A stretch of 64,000 nt of DNA from Miltoncostaea sp036826475 (GCA_036826475.1 DAISWG010000006.1:16709-80708); one strand, 5' to 3'. Positions 8,323 through 16,724 are shown, counted from the first letter of the stretch. The notes: generated by a model from the sequence alone, not told the origin. Translations and numbers: made by a program.

Positions 8323-8796
8323 CTACGCGGCCAGCGCGGGGTCGCCGAGCAGGCGCGGCATGTCCAGCAGGACCACCAGACGGCCCTCCAGCTTGGCGAC
8401 CGCCTGGAGGTAGTCGCCGTCGCCGGCGCCCTCGGGGGCGGGCTCGCACTGGTCGGCGTCGACGGTCAGGACCTCGCGGACCTCGTCCACCACCACCCCC
8501 ACGACCATCGTCGCCATCTCCACGATGACGATCTTGGCCTCCTCGGGGCGGCCGCCGCCCATGCCGAAGCGGGCGCGGAGGTCGACCACCGGGATGATCC
8601 GGCCGCGGAGGTTGATCACGCCCTCCACGTGGAAGGGGCTCCCCGGGATCGGCCGAGGGGCGCTGTAGCGGATGATCTCCTGCACCAGGGTGATCGGGAT
8701 GCCGTACTCCTCCTCACCGAGGGAGAACACGACCAGCTGGTGCGCGAGGGCCTCGCCCTCGGCCGTCGCCACGCCCGTCTCGTCCACGCCGTCCAT
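8323..8796 (-). CDS. CheW-like coupling protein (orphan)
   Basis: A 157-residue single CheW domain: HQLVVFSLGEEEYGIPI at the N-terminus, then VQEIIRYSAPRPIPGSP, the signature GVINLRGRIIPVVDLR, and ILLMD-like C-terminal strands (VVLLDMPRLLG). CheW links chemoreceptors to the CheA kinase. No CheA, MCP or flagellar genes are in the window, so the partner is elsewhere or the protein serves type IV pilus or other signalling. An upstream in-frame start at 8847 exists, but GGAGG eight bases before the ATG at 8796 makes the shorter form more likely. It is convergent with the photolyase gene. Confidence 0.85.
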   Translation of the reverse strand: MDGVDETGVATAEGEALAHQLVVFSLGEEEYGIPITLVQEIIRYSAPRPIPGSPFHVEGVINLRGRIIPVVDLRARFGMGGGRPEEAKIVIVEMATMVVGVVVDEVREVLTVDADQCEPAPEGAGDGDYLQAVAKLEGRLVVLLDMPRLLGDPALAA

Positions 8797-8891
8797 CCGA
8801 CCGCCTCCGTCACTGTGAGGGTCCTGACGTGCGTATCGGCGGTCCATCCGCCCGATTGAGCGCGCCGCCCTCCCGGCGCGGCTGCTACATT

Positions 8892-8986
8892 CGCGTCACC
8901 AGGGGAGCTGCCGCAGGGCGGCTGAGAGGAGGCGCAGGCCTCGACCCTCGAACCTGATCTGGGTAATGCCAGCGAAGGGAGACGCG
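8892..8986 (+). promoter_or_regulatory. TPP riboswitch (THI element)
   Basis: All conserved blocks are present in order: AGGGGAGC, GGCTGAGAGGAG, GACCCTCGAACCTGATCTGGGTAATGCCAGCG (8944-8975) and AAGGGA. The P1 arms are CGCGTC (8892-8897) and GACGCG (8981-8986), extended by two pairs after a mismatch. P1 closes only four bases before the thiL ATG at 8991, and the only purine-rich ribosome-binding stretch (AAGGGAGA) lies in its 3' side. Ligand binding should therefore mask the ribosome site, giving translational control. A TACATT hexamer at 8886-8891 touches the 5' arm; if it is the real -10, P1 would be partly untranscribed, so the promoter position is uncertain. Confidence 0.95.
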
Positions 8987-8990
8987 CTCC

Positions 8991-9962
8991 ATGTCGGAGC
9001 TCGCGATCATCGAGCGGATCACCGCACGGAACCCGGTCCGGGACGGGACGATCCTCGGCATCGGCGACGACGCCGCGGTGCTCGACCTGGGCGGCCGCGC
9101 CGTGGTGACCCATGACATGCTGGTCGACGGGGTCCACTTCCGGCGCGCGACCACCGGGCTGCGCGACCTGGGCTGGAAGGCGCTCGCCGTGAACCTGTCC
9201 GACCTGGCGGCGATGGGCGCGGAGCCGGTCGCGGCGCTCGTGGGGCTGGGCCTGCCCACCGGGGCGCTGACCGACGGCGACATCGACGACCTCTACGCGG
9301 GGATGGACGACCTGGCCGGAGCGGTGGGCGTGACGGTTGCGGGGGGCGACGTCACATCCAGCCCCGTCCTGGTGCTCGGTGTGACCGCTCTGGGGCGCGC
9401 GGCGCCGGACGTCGAGCCGGTGCGCCGCTCGGGCGCCCGCCCGGGCGACGCGCTCTGCGTCACCGGCGCCCTCGGCGCGGCGGCCGCGGGCCTGCGCCTG
9501 CTGGACGACCCGCAGCTGCTGCCCGGGCTGGCGGCGCGCGACGCCCTGGTGGCCGCCCACCGGCGCCCGCTGCCGCGCCTGGAGGCGGGGCGTCGATTGG
9601 CGCATGCCGGTGCCACGGCGATGATGGACCTGTCCGACGGACTGGTGCTCGACGCCGGGCGGATGGCGGCGGCGAGCGGCCTGCGGGCGGTGATCGACCT
9701 GGCGGGCCTCCCCGTCGCGGGCGGCGTGCCGGACGTGGCCGCGGCCCTCGGGCTCGACGTCGCCGACCTCGCGGCCGCCGGCGGTGAGGACTACGAGCTG
9801 TTGGCGGCGCTCCCCCCCGCCGCGGTCGACGCCTGCCGGGCGGCCCTGGACGTGCCGCTCACGGTCGTCGGGCGCCTGGAGGCGGGCGCCGGCGTGGCGA
9901 TCCGCGAGGCCGACGGCGCACCGTGGGAACCGGGTCCCGGCGGCTGGCTGCATGCCGTCTGA
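8991..9962 (+). CDS. thiL: Thiamine-monophosphate kinase
   Basis: A 323-residue enzyme of the PurM/ThiL superfamily that phosphorylates thiamine monophosphate to thiamine pyrophosphate with ATP. Visible signatures are the N-terminal GIGDDAAVLDL, THDMLVDGVHF, the metal-binding NLSDLAAMGA, GGDVTSSP and the C-terminal GGEDYELLAAL. Length is normal for ThiL. It is the first gene behind the TPP riboswitch, which fits feedback control by the product. It overlaps the next gene by 11 bp. One dispersed-palindrome unit (9587-9606) lies inside the gene, encoding GRRLAHA. Confidence 0.95.
   Translation: MSELAIIERITARNPVRDGTILGIGDDAAVLDLGGRAVVTHDMLVDGVHFRRATTGLRDLGWKALAVNLSDLAAMGAEPVAALVGLGLPTGALTDGDIDDLYAGMDDLAGAVGVTVAGGDVTSSPVLVLGVTALGRAAPDVEPVRRSGARPGDALCVTGALGAAAAGLRLLDDPQLLPGLAARDALVAAHRRPLPRLEAGRRLAHAGATAMMDLSDGLVLDAGRMAAASGLRAVIDLAGLPVAGGVPDVAAALGLDVADLAAAGGEDYELLAALPPAAVDACRAALDVPLTVVGRLEAGAGVAIREADGAPWEPGPGGWLHAV
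9587..9606. repeat. Dispersed palindrome inside thiL
   Basis: This 20-mer differs by a single base from the unit at 21821-21840 in an unrelated methyltransferase gene. Both are read as GRRLAH, so the same nucleotide word occurs in two non-homologous proteins. Confidence 0.5.
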
Positions 9963-10722
9963 GGCCGCCCCGGCCCTGGAGGCGCGCGGCGTCACGCTGC
10001 GGCTCGGCGACGTCGAGGTGCTCGACCGCGTCGACCTGCGGGTGGCGCCCGGCGAGATCGTCGCGCTGGTGGGGCCCTCCGGGTGCGGCAAGAGCACGCT
10101 GCTGTCGGTGCTCGCCGGCCTGATGGAGCCCGACGCCGGCGAGGTGCTGGTCGATGACCGCGCCGATCCCGCGCGCCTCGGCACGCTGACGCTGATGCCG
10201 CAGCGGGACGCCCTGCTGCCGTGGCGGACCCTCGAGGACAACGTGGCGATGGCCGCGACCCTGGCCGGCGCGCCCGCCCGCGAGGCCGGGCGGGCGGCGC
10301 GGGCGGCCCTCGCCCGGTTCGGCCTGTCGGAGTTCGGCGAGCACTACCCCCACGCCCTCTCCGGCGGCATGCGCCAGCGCGGCGCCCTGGCCCGGACGCT
10401 GCTGTCCGGCGCGCGGACGTGGCTGCTGGACGAGCCGTTCGGCGCACTCGACGCGCTCACCCGCGCCGACCTCCAGGGCGTGCTGGGCGCGACGTGGGCC
10501 GAGCGCCGGCCCACGGCGGTGCTGGTGACCCACGACCTGGACGAGGCGCTGCTGATCGGCGACCGCGTGCTGGTGGCCGGCCCGCGGCCGATGCGGATCG
10601 TGGACGAGATCGCGGTCGATCTGCCCCGCCCTCGCAGCCTGGACGACACGGTTGGCCCCGGGTTCGCCGCCCTGCGCGCGCGGCTGATGGGCGCCCTGCG
10701 GGCGTCGGGGGCGCTGGCGTGA
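9952..10722 (+). CDS. ABC transporter ATPase for a thiamine precursor (ThiZ-like)
   Basis: A 256-residue nucleotide-binding subunit of the nitrate/sulfonate/thiamine-precursor ABC family. Walker A is GPSGCGKST, the Q-loop region is LMPQRDALLPWRT, the signature is LSGGMRQRGALARTLL, Walker B is TWLLDEPFGALD and the H-loop is VTHDLDEAL. The ATG lies inside the end of thiL (11-bp overlap), and the permease gene overlaps its stop by four bases. With the permease and a ThiY-like binding protein downstream of a TPP riboswitch, the likely cargo is a pyrimidine thiamine precursor such as formylaminopyrimidine or HMP. That substrate is inferred from context. Confidence 0.88.
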   Translation: MPSEAAPALEARGVTLRLGDVEVLDRVDLRVAPGEIVALVGPSGCGKSTLLSVLAGLMEPDAGEVLVDDRADPARLGTLTLMPQRDALLPWRTLEDNVAMAATLAGAPAREAGRAARAALARFGLSEFGEHYPHALSGGMRQRGALARTLLSGARTWLLDEPFGALDALTRADLQGVLGATWAERRPTAVLVTHDLDEALLIGDRVLVAGPRPMRIVDEIAVDLPRPRSLDDTVGPGFAALRARLMGALRASGALA

Positions 10723-11552
10723 GCACGGCCGGGCGCCTCGCCACCACCGCCGCCGAGCAGGCGGCCCCCCCACCGCGGTCCCGCCGCTGGGCGCGCCGGC
10801 TGCCGCTGCTGCTGCTGCCCCTCCTCGCCCTGCTGGCCTGGCAGATGGCGATCTGGGTCGCATCGCCGCGGGCATGGCTGCTGCCCTCGCCCGGGGACGT
10901 CGGCGACGTCCTCTGGGACGACCGCGACCGCCTGTGGTTCCACGCCCAGGCCACGATCGCGGAGGCCGCCGTCGGGTTCGCCCTCGCGGCCGCGATCGGC
11001 CTGGGCCTGGCGATCCTGATCACCCGCTCCCGCATCGCCGAGCACACCCTGTACCCGTGGCTGGTGGCGAGCCAGGCCATCCCGATCCTGGCCGTGGCGC
11101 CGCTCGTCGCGATCTGGCTGGACTACGGCGCCGCCCAGGTGATGGTGGCCTTCGTGATCGCGTTCTTCCCGGTCGTCGTGACCGGCGTGGACGGGCTGCG
11201 GGGCGTCGACCCCGAGCTGGAGCGGGCGGTGCGGACGCTCGGCGCGACGCCGTCGTGGACCTTCCGCCGGGTGACGCTGCCCGCCGCGATGCCCACGATC
11301 TTCTCCGGCCTGCGGATGGCCGCCGTGTTCGCCGTGACCGGGGCGGTGGTGGCCGAGTACGTCGGGGCCGACCGCGGCCTCGGCTACCTGTCCGAGTTCT
11401 CGACCGCGCAGTTCGCGACGGCCCGCAGCTTTGCCGCGATCGTGCTGCTGGCGCTGATCGGGATGGCGTTCTTCGGCCTCGTCGGCCTCGCGGAGCGCCA
11501 GGTCCTCCCCCACCGCCGACGCCCCTCCCGACCCTCCTGGAGACGCCGATGA
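10719..11552 (+). CDS. ABC transporter permease for a thiamine precursor (ThiX-like)
   Basis: A 277-residue BPD_transp_1 family permease with about six membrane helices. The cytoplasmic EAA loop is visible as LERAVRTLGATPSWTFRRVTLP, which contacts the ATPase. The N-terminus has a short Ala/Arg-rich cytoplasmic stretch before the first helix (LPLLLLPLLALLAW). It starts with GTG in a GTGA overlap with the ATPase gene and ends in an ATGA overlap with the binding-protein gene, so the transporter is translated as a coupled unit. It belongs to the riboswitch-controlled thiamine operon. Confidence 0.88.
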   Translation: MSTAGRLATTAAEQAAPPPRSRRWARRLPLLLLPLLALLAWQMAIWVASPRAWLLPSPGDVGDVLWDDRDRLWFHAQATIAEAAVGFALAAAIGLGLAILITRSRIAEHTLYPWLVASQAIPILAVAPLVAIWLDYGAAQVMVAFVIAFFPVVVTGVDGLRGVDPELERAVRTLGATPSWTFRRVTLPAAMPTIFSGLRMAAVFAVTGAVVAEYVGADRGLGYLSEFSTAQFATARSFAAIVLLALIGMAFFGLVGLAERQVLPHRRRPSRPSWRRR

Positions 11553-12550
11553 CCCCGAGACGCGCCATCGCCCTGATCATCGCCGCCGTCGCTGCGCTGG
11601 CCGTCGTCGCCGGCTGCGGCGGCGATGACGGCGGCGGGGAGCCCGGGCAGCAGTCCGCCCGCCTCATCCTCGACTGGTTCCCCAACACCGATCACGCCGG
11701 GATCTACGGGGCGATCGACGAGGGCTTCTTCGAGGACGAGGGCGTGACCGTGGATCCGGAGGTGCCGAGCGACCCGGCGGCGGCGCTGAAGCGGGTGGCC
11801 GCCGGACGGGCCGAGTTCGCGATCTCCTACGAGCCCGAGGTGCTGATCGCGCGGTCGGAGGGGGTCCCGGTGGTCGCGGTCGGCGCGATCGTGACGCGCC
11901 CGCTGAACGCGGTGATCTACCGGACCGACCGCATCTCGGGGCCGGACGACCTGGAGGGCACGACGGTCGGCGCGGCGGGGCTGCCGTCGGATCGACCCCT
12001 CCTGGACGCCGTCGTCCGCGACGGGGGCGGCGACCCGGCGACGGTCACGGTGAAGAACGTGGGCTTCAACCTGAGCCCGGCGCTCGCCGCAGGCAAGGTC
12101 GATGCGGTGATCGGCGCGTACTGGAACATCGAGCTGGTCGACCTGGAGCGGCAGGGCCAGCCGGTCGCGGCCCTGAAGCTCGACGAGCACGGCGTGCCGA
12201 CGTACGACGAGCTGGTGGTGGTCACCAGCGACACGGTGGCGCGGGACCGGCCGGAGCTGGTGCGGGCGTTCCTGCGCGGGCTCCAGAAGGGGCAGGACTG
12301 GGCGGCCACCGACCAGTCGGGCGCCGTCGAGCACCTGCTGGACGCGAACAAGGACCTGGACGAGGCCACGGTGGAGGCCCAGCTGCGGGAGACGGCGCCG
12401 GTGCTCTCCCCGTCCGACGTGCCGACCCTCGCCGTCGACCCCGCCCAGTGGGCGGCGTTCGCCGCGTGGATGACGGCGAACGGCCTCATCACCAAGCCGA
12501 TCGACGCATCCACCGCCGTGACCGACCGCTTCCTGCCGGAGGACCGCTGA
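11549..12550 (+). CDS. ThiY/NMT1-like substrate-binding lipoprotein
   Basis: A 333-residue binding protein. The signal sequence ends in a lipobox (VVAGC, Cys at about residue 22), so it should be lipid-anchored outside the membrane. The mature domain begins LILDWFPNTDHAGIYGAIDEGFF, the typical opening of NMT1/THI5-like proteins that bind pyrimidine thiamine precursors. It also has AEFAISYEPEVLIA and LPSDRPLLDAVV. GGAG lies ten bases before the ATG. Last gene of the thiamine operon; a GC-rich hairpin follows directly at 12552-12578. A divergent palindrome half (TCGACGCATC) is present at 12501-12510. Confidence 0.9.
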   Translation: MTPRRAIALIIAAVAALAVVAGCGGDDGGGEPGQQSARLILDWFPNTDHAGIYGAIDEGFFEDEGVTVDPEVPSDPAAALKRVAAGRAEFAISYEPEVLIARSEGVPVVAVGAIVTRPLNAVIYRTDRISGPDDLEGTTVGAAGLPSDRPLLDAVVRDGGGDPATVTVKNVGFNLSPALAAGKVDAVIGAYWNIELVDLERQGQPVAALKLDEHGVPTYDELVVVTSDTVARDRPELVRAFLRGLQKGQDWAATDQSGAVEHLLDANKDLDEATVEAQLRETAPVLSPSDVPTLAVDPAQWAAFAAWMTANGLITKPIDASTAVTDRFLPEDR

Positions 12551-12551
12551 C

Positions 12552-12578
12552 CCGCCGCCCGATGCGACCGGGCGGCGG
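12552..12578. terminator. Hairpin between convergent thiamine operon and pilin gene
   Basis: CCGCCGCCCG (12552-12561), a 7-base loop and CGGGCGGCGG (12569-12578) form a perfect 10-bp GC stem one base after the operon's stop codon. There is no T-run on either side. It could serve both converging transcripts. Confidence 0.55.
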
Positions 12579-12584
12579 CGCCGT

Positions 12585-13019
12585 CTACCAGGTGCAGCCC
12601 GGGCCGCAGGTCCGCGTGATCGTGGGGATCGAGTTGGCGTCCTTCACGAGGACGAAGGTCTGACCGCTGGGGGTCGTGGTGGTGAGGGTGTAGCCGGCGT
12701 CGCTGAGGGCGGACACCGAGACCGCATTCGCGCCGGTGGTCGCGCCGGCGCCGGCCTGCCAGGCGATGTTCGGCTCCACCGCGTGGAGCGTGGCCGGCGT
12801 GATCGCGATGTAGCCGACGTCCACCGACGCCGACTCGACCGCGCTGGCCCCGGTGCGCAGCAGCGACTGCGCGGCGCCGCCCTGGGCCTTCTCCTGCTGG
12901 CCGAGGACCGCCGGGATGAGGACGGCTGCCAGCAGCCCGACGATGACGGTGACCATCAGCACCTCGACGAACGTCACGCCCTGCTGGGCGGTGCGGCTTC
13001 CTGCCAGGCTGCGCTTCAT
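12585..13019 (-). CDS. Type IV prepilin-like protein
   Basis: A 144-residue protein with a class III leader: basic KRSLAGSRTAQQG, then cleavage before VTFVEVLMVTVIVGLLAAVLIPAVL. Glu at position 5 of the mature protein is present, as required for pilin or pseudopilin assembly. The C-terminal domain is strand-rich with a terminal cysteine pair (TCGPGC) that could form a disulfide. The start at 13019 has GGAGG upstream at good spacing, rather than the longer frame start at 13046. No prepilin peptidase or assembly ATPase is in the window, so the machinery must be elsewhere. It may be a minor pilin or a competence pseudopilin. Confidence 0.85.
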   Translation of the reverse strand: MKRSLAGSRTAQQGVTFVEVLMVTVIVGLLAAVLIPAVLGQQEKAQGGAAQSLLRTGASAVESASVDVGYIAITPATLHAVEPNIAWQAGAGATTGANAVSVSALSDAGYTLTTTTPSGQTFVLVKDANSIPTITRTCGPGCTW

Positions 13020-13195
13020 CGCTCGGACCTCCGTGTCGCGTCTCACTCGTCCCGTCCTGCACGATCACCGTACGGCCGGCGTCGCCCCCGGCCACCGGTC
13101 CCTCGGACGGGGCGCCGCCCCCCGGTGGTATGGGACCCGGACCCCCGGGGACCGTCGGACGACCATCTCCCCCCGGCTCCGGGGCGTCCCAGGGG

Positions 13196-15028
13196 TCAGG
13201 CGGGGACGGGACCGAGGGGGTCGAGCCTGCGGGCGGCGGGCCGGGGACCGAGGAGGGCGGCCAGCTCGTCGCGCTCCAATGCCTCGGACTCCAGGAGGGC
13301 GTCGGCGGAGCGATGGAGGAGCCCGCGGTTCCGCTCGAGGAGGCCGGTCGCGGTCGCGAAGGCGTCCTCGAGGAGGGCGCGGGTGGCCCGCTCGGTGCGC
13401 TCCGCCGTCTCGGCGACGTCGGCGCCGGGGAGGCCGATCGCCAGGCTCGCGCTGGTGGTGGGCGCCCCCATGCCCAGCTCCCCCACCATCCGGCGGGCGA
13501 GGGCGGCGGCGCGGCTGAGGTCGTCGGCGGCGCCGCTCGTGAACTCGCCGAACACCATCTCCTCCGCCGCCCGGCCGGCCATCATCATCGCCAGGCGCTC
13601 CACGCACTCCTGCCGCGTCGCCAGGAACTTGTCCTCCGCCGGCAGCGCGATCGTGACGCCCAGCGCCTGGCCCTGCGGGATCACCGTCACCCGCTCCACC
13701 GGGTCGCAGAGGGGGCTCATGTGCCCGACGATCGCGTGGCCCATCTCGTGGTAGGCCACCAGCAGCCGCTCGTCGTCCGACAGCAGCCGGCCGCGGCGCT
13801 CGGGGCCGGCGGCGAGTCGCATGAGGGCCCTGCGGAAATGCGGGAGCGAGAGCTCGTCGGCGCCCCCGCGCGCCGCCTCGAACGACGCCTCGTTGCACAG
13901 GGCGGCGAGGTCGGCGCCCGCCATGCCCACCGTGAACGCCGCGATCGCCGCCGAATCGGTCCCCCGGGCGAGCGGACGGCCGCGCAGGTGGACGTCGAGG
14001 ATCTCCCGCCGCGCCTCCCGGCCCGGCAGCCCGACCGCGATCTTCCGGTCGAAACGGCCCGAGCGGACGAGGGCCGGGTCGAGGTCGGCCAAACGGTTCG
14101 TCGACGCCAGCACCACCACCGGGTTCTGCACGTCGTTCGCGAAGCCGTCCATCTCCGCGAGCAGCTGGTCGAGCGTCTGCTCCCGCTCGCCCGCGGAGGC
14201 ATGGCCGGTCCGGCGACCGCCGACCGCGTCGATCTCGTCGATGTAGACCACCGCCGGGGCCGCCTTGCGCGCCGCGGCGAAGAGCGCGCGCACGCGCTTC
14301 GAGCCGAGCCCCGAGTACACCTCGACGAACTCCGAGGCGGAGGCGCTGAAGAACGGCACGCCGGCCTCGCCGGCGACGGCGCGCGCGAGCAGGGTCTTCC
14401 CGGTGCCCGGGGGGCCGTGCAGGATGATGCCGCGGGGCAGCGTCGCGCCGACCCGCTCGAACCGCTCCGGCTCGCGCAGCACCTCGGCGATCTCCGCGAC
14501 CTCGTCGCGGATCTCGTCGATGCCCGCCACGTCGGCGAACCGGATCGGCGACCTCACCGCCCGCACCTGCTGCTTGAAGCGGGCGCCGCCCGCCATGCGC
14601 AGCGCCAGGGCCGACACGATCACCAGTCCCGCCAGGAGGATGAGGGGACCCCACGTCTGCACCCAGCCCTCGATGTCGACGCCGCCGCCCCCGGCGGGTG
14701 CGGCCGCGGGCTCGGTGGCCGGCTGGGCCACGCGCAGCGGCACGCCGCCCTGGCGCGCCGCCTCGATGACCCGTTCGATCAGCGATGCGGGGAGCGCCGT
14801 GACGCGCTCGGTCCCCTTCAGCGTGACCGTGAGGGTGGTGGCGCCGGGCGTGGCCTCCAGGGTCGCGGACGTCGCCGCCCCCGACTCGAGCATGTCGAGC
14901 GCCGTCGACAGCGGGATCGGGGTGGGCTGCGCCGCCGCCGGCTCCGCCGCCGCGTGCCCGGCGATCGCGTTCATCGCCGCCACGACGGCCGCGAGCACGA
15001 TCACGAATCTCAGCGTGCGCCACACCAT
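13196..15028 (-). CDS. ftsH: FtsH-like membrane AAA+ metalloprotease
   Basis: A 610-residue ATP-dependent zinc protease. An N-terminal membrane helix (about 6-22) is followed by a short periplasmic-type domain and a second helix (about 126-145). The AAA domain has Walker A GPPGTGKT (205-212), Walker B VVYIDEIDAVG and the second region of homology VRSGRFDRKIAVGLPGRE. The protease site is HEMGH at 427-431, with Ala of the common HEAGH replaced by Met, and a third ligand candidate Asp in TSGAADDLSRA near 503. It is shorter than typical FtsH and lacks the long acidic tail, so it may be a second FtsH. The start is set by GGGGAGG just upstream of 15028. It would degrade misassembled membrane proteins. 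Confidence 0.88.
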   Translation of the reverse strand: MVWRTLRFVIVLAAVVAAMNAIAGHAAAEPAAAQPTPIPLSTALDMLESGAATSATLEATPGATTLTVTLKGTERVTALPASLIERVIEAARQGGVPLRVAQPATEPAAAPAGGGGVDIEGWVQTWGPLILLAGLVIVSALALRMAGGARFKQQVRAVRSPIRFADVAGIDEIRDEVAEIAEVLREPERFERVGATLPRGIILHGPPGTGKTLLARAVAGEAGVPFFSASASEFVEVYSGLGSKRVRALFAAARKAAPAVVYIDEIDAVGGRRTGHASAGEREQTLDQLLAEMDGFANDVQNPVVVLASTNRLADLDPALVRSGRFDRKIAVGLPGREARREILDVHLRGRPLARGTDSAAIAAFTVGMAGADLAALCNEASFEAARGGADELSLPHFRRALMRLAAGPERRGRLLSDDERLLVAYHEMGHAIVGHMSPLCDPVERVTVIPQGQALGVTIALPAEDKFLATRQECVERLAMMMAGRAAEEMVFGEFTSGAADDLSRAAALARRMVGELGMGAPTTSASLAIGLPGADVAETAERTERATRALLEDAFATATGLLERNRGLLHRSADALLESEALERDELAALLGPRPAARRLDPLGPVPA

Positions 15029-15134
15029 GCTCCGACCTCCCCGTCGTCCTGACGGCATCCAGGAAAGCGCGTGGCGCCCCGCCCCGGTACCGACGCTCGG
15101 ACGGCCACGGAGCCCCCCGTCCGGCGGGGGCCGG

Positions 15135-15140
15135 TACCAT
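15135..15140 (+). promoter_or_regulatory. -10 hexamer for leaderless zincin mRNA
   Basis: TACCAT ends seven bases before the GTG at 15148 with no Shine-Dalgarno sequence, implying a leaderless transcript. Confidence 0.45.
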
Positions 15141-15147
15141 CGGTCCC

Positions 15148-15492
15148 GTGGAGATGGGCCGCGAGGAGTTCGAGCAACTGGTGGCGGACGTCCTCGACAC
15201 CATCCCCGAGCCGTTCGCCTCGGCGTTCGAGGAGGTGGCGGTCACCGTGGAGGAGCGCGTCCCGCCCGGGTCGCGGCCGCTGTACGGCCTCTACACCGGG
15301 GTGCCGCTCAGCGAGGGGTTCCTGCCGTCGGGGATGCTCCCCGCCCACATCGCCATCTACATGCATCCCCTGCTCGACCACCACCACACCCACGCCGAGG
15401 TGACGGAGCAGGTGCGGATCACCGTGCTGCACGAGCTCGCCCATCACCTCGGGTTCGGCGAGGAGCGCCTGGAGGAGCTGGGATACGGATGA
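15148..15492 (+). CDS. Minimal zincin-type metallopeptidase (DUF1025/Zincin_1)
   Basis: A 114-residue protein of the small bacterial zincin family. The C-terminal helix carries HELAHHLGFGEERLEELGYG: two metal-binding His, a catalytic Glu and a downstream Glu as third-ligand candidate. The N-terminus (FEQLVADVLDTIPEPF) and YGLYTGVPL also match the family. Their physiological substrates are unknown. An alternative ATG lies six bases into the gene (15154). The nitroreductase gene overlaps the stop (ATGA), so the two are coupled. Confidence 0.85.
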   Translation: MEMGREEFEQLVADVLDTIPEPFASAFEEVAVTVEERVPPGSRPLYGLYTGVPLSEGFLPSGMLPAHIAIYMHPLLDHHHTHAEVTEQVRITVLHELAHHLGFGEERLEELGYG

Positions 15493-15995
15493 GCGGCGGC
15501 GACGCGGTCCTCCGCGCGGTCCGCACCCGCCGCAGCGTCGGCAAGGTGAGCCAGGAGCCCCTCCCGCGGGGCCTGGTCGAGGAGCTCATCGAGGCCGCCG
15601 CCTCCGCGCCGAACCACCGCCTGACGGCCCCGTGGCGCTTCATCGTCCTGACGGGCGACGCGCGCGGCGAGGTGTGGGAGCGGCTCGAGCGCGCGCCCGT
15701 GGTGGTCGCGTGCGTCGTCCACCCCGGCGAGGATCCGGTGGAGGCGCGCGAGGACCGCGACGCCGTCGCCGCGGCCATCGAGAACCTGCTCCTCGCCGCC
15801 CACGCACGCGGCCTCGGCGCGATGTGGCGCACCGGTGCCGCCGCCGACGACCCCGAGGTGCTCGCCGCGCTGGGCCTGGCGGACCGCGAGGCGGTCGTCG
15901 GCTTCGTCTACCTCGGGCGGCTCCTCCAGCCTCCACCGGAGCAGGGCCCGCCGCGCCGGCCGGTCTCCGAGCTCACCACCTGGCGGGGCTGGTGA
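15489..15995 (+). CDS. Nitroreductase-family protein
   Basis: A 168-residue FMN-dependent oxidoreductase of the nitroreductase superfamily. AVRTRRSVGKVS at the N-terminus, ASAPNHRLTAPWRF and IENLLLAAHARGLGAMWRTG are the characteristic FMN-contact segments. At 168 residues it is at the short end for the family, lacking insertions, like the minimal nitroreductases (YdjA type). The substrate cannot be predicted. It is translationally coupled to the zincin gene (4-nt overlap) and converges on npdG with a strong hairpin in between. Confidence 0.85.
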   Translation: MSGGDAVLRAVRTRRSVGKVSQEPLPRGLVEELIEAAASAPNHRLTAPWRFIVLTGDARGEVWERLERAPVVVACVVHPGEDPVEAREDRDAVAAAIENLLLAAHARGLGAMWRTGAAADDPEVLAALGLADREAVVGFVYLGRLLQPPPEQGPPRRPVSELTTWRGW

Positions 15996-16001
15996 GCCGG
16001 G

Positions 16002-16040
16002 TGCGCCACGTGGCGTCGACCGGCGACGCCACGTGACGCA
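16002..16040. terminator. Long hairpin between convergent nitroreductase and npdG genes
   Basis: TGCGCCACGTGGCGTCG (16002-16018) and CGACGCCACGTGACGCA (16024-16040) pair at 16 of 17 positions around a 5-base loop. It lacks a U-tract. Each arm is itself nearly palindromic and resembles the dispersed palindrome family with CACGTG at the centre. Confidence 0.55.
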
Positions 16041-16049
16041 CCGCAGACG

Positions 16050-16724
16050 CTAGGGGCGCTCGGGGGCGTTCTCGAGCCCCGAGATGGAGAGGCTCGCCTC
16101 GCCGCCGTACTTGCGGTTGAGGTTGATGATCAGTGCGGTGGAGCCCTCGATGATGAGGGCGTTCGCGAGGGGCCCGGCGTCGAGCGCCCGGGTTCCCGGG
16201 ATCGCCTTCGTCAGCTCGATCACCTGCTCCCGCGCCTCCCGGCTCTTGCCGCACACCAGCACGTCTGCGTCCAGGTGGTGCTGCGCCTGCAGGCCGGCGG
16301 CCGGCAGGTTGTTGTAGGCGACCACCACCTTCGCCTCGGGGGCGAGCTCCTGGATGCGGTGCGCGCACGACTGTGCCGGGAGCGCCTCGCCCTGCTCCGC
16401 GATCGCCCCGCTCTTGCCGAACTTCAGGGCGTTCACCACCGACACGACCACCTTGCCCGCGAGGGCGTCGGCCATGGGCGGGATGGTCGAGTCGATGCCC
16501 TCCCAGGGGATCGAGACGATCGCCAGGTCGCCCTCCTCGGCGGCCGCGACGTTCTCGCGGGGCGTGAACGTGCCGGACGGCAGCGCCTCCTGGAGGGTGG
16601 CGGCGGCCTGGTCGGCGCGCTCCTGGCTCCGCGAGCCCACGACGATCTCGTGGCCGGCCGCGGCGAAGTTGATTGCGAGGCCACGGCCGAGGTCGCCGGT
16701 GCCGCCGAAAATCGCGATCTTCAT
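16050..16724 (-). CDS. npdG: NADPH-dependent F420 reductase
   Basis: A 224-residue enzyme transferring hydride between NADP(H) and coenzyme F420. The N-terminal Rossmann motif is IAIFGGTGDLGRGLA, followed by VVGSRSQERA, where Ser/Arg fit the NADP 2'-phosphate. The F420-site segments are VSIPWEG and VVVAYNNLPAAGLQ, as in actinobacterial Fno. The gene is third in a minus-strand set pcrA-folD-npdG, beginning four bases after folD ends. FolD makes NADPH (or methenyl-H4F) and NpdG passes NADPH electrons to F420, so the pairing may link one-carbon metabolism with F420 redox. That link is inference. Confidence 0.9.
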   Translation of the reverse strand: MKIAIFGGTGDLGRGLAINFAAAGHEIVVGSRSQERADQAAATLQEALPSGTFTPRENVAAAEEGDLAIVSIPWEGIDSTIPPMADALAGKVVVSVVNALKFGKSGAIAEQGEALPAQSCAHRIQELAPEAKVVVAYNNLPAAGLQAQHHLDADVLVCGKSREAREQVIELTKAIPGTRALDAGPLANALIIEGSTALIINLNRKYGGEASLSISGLENAPERP

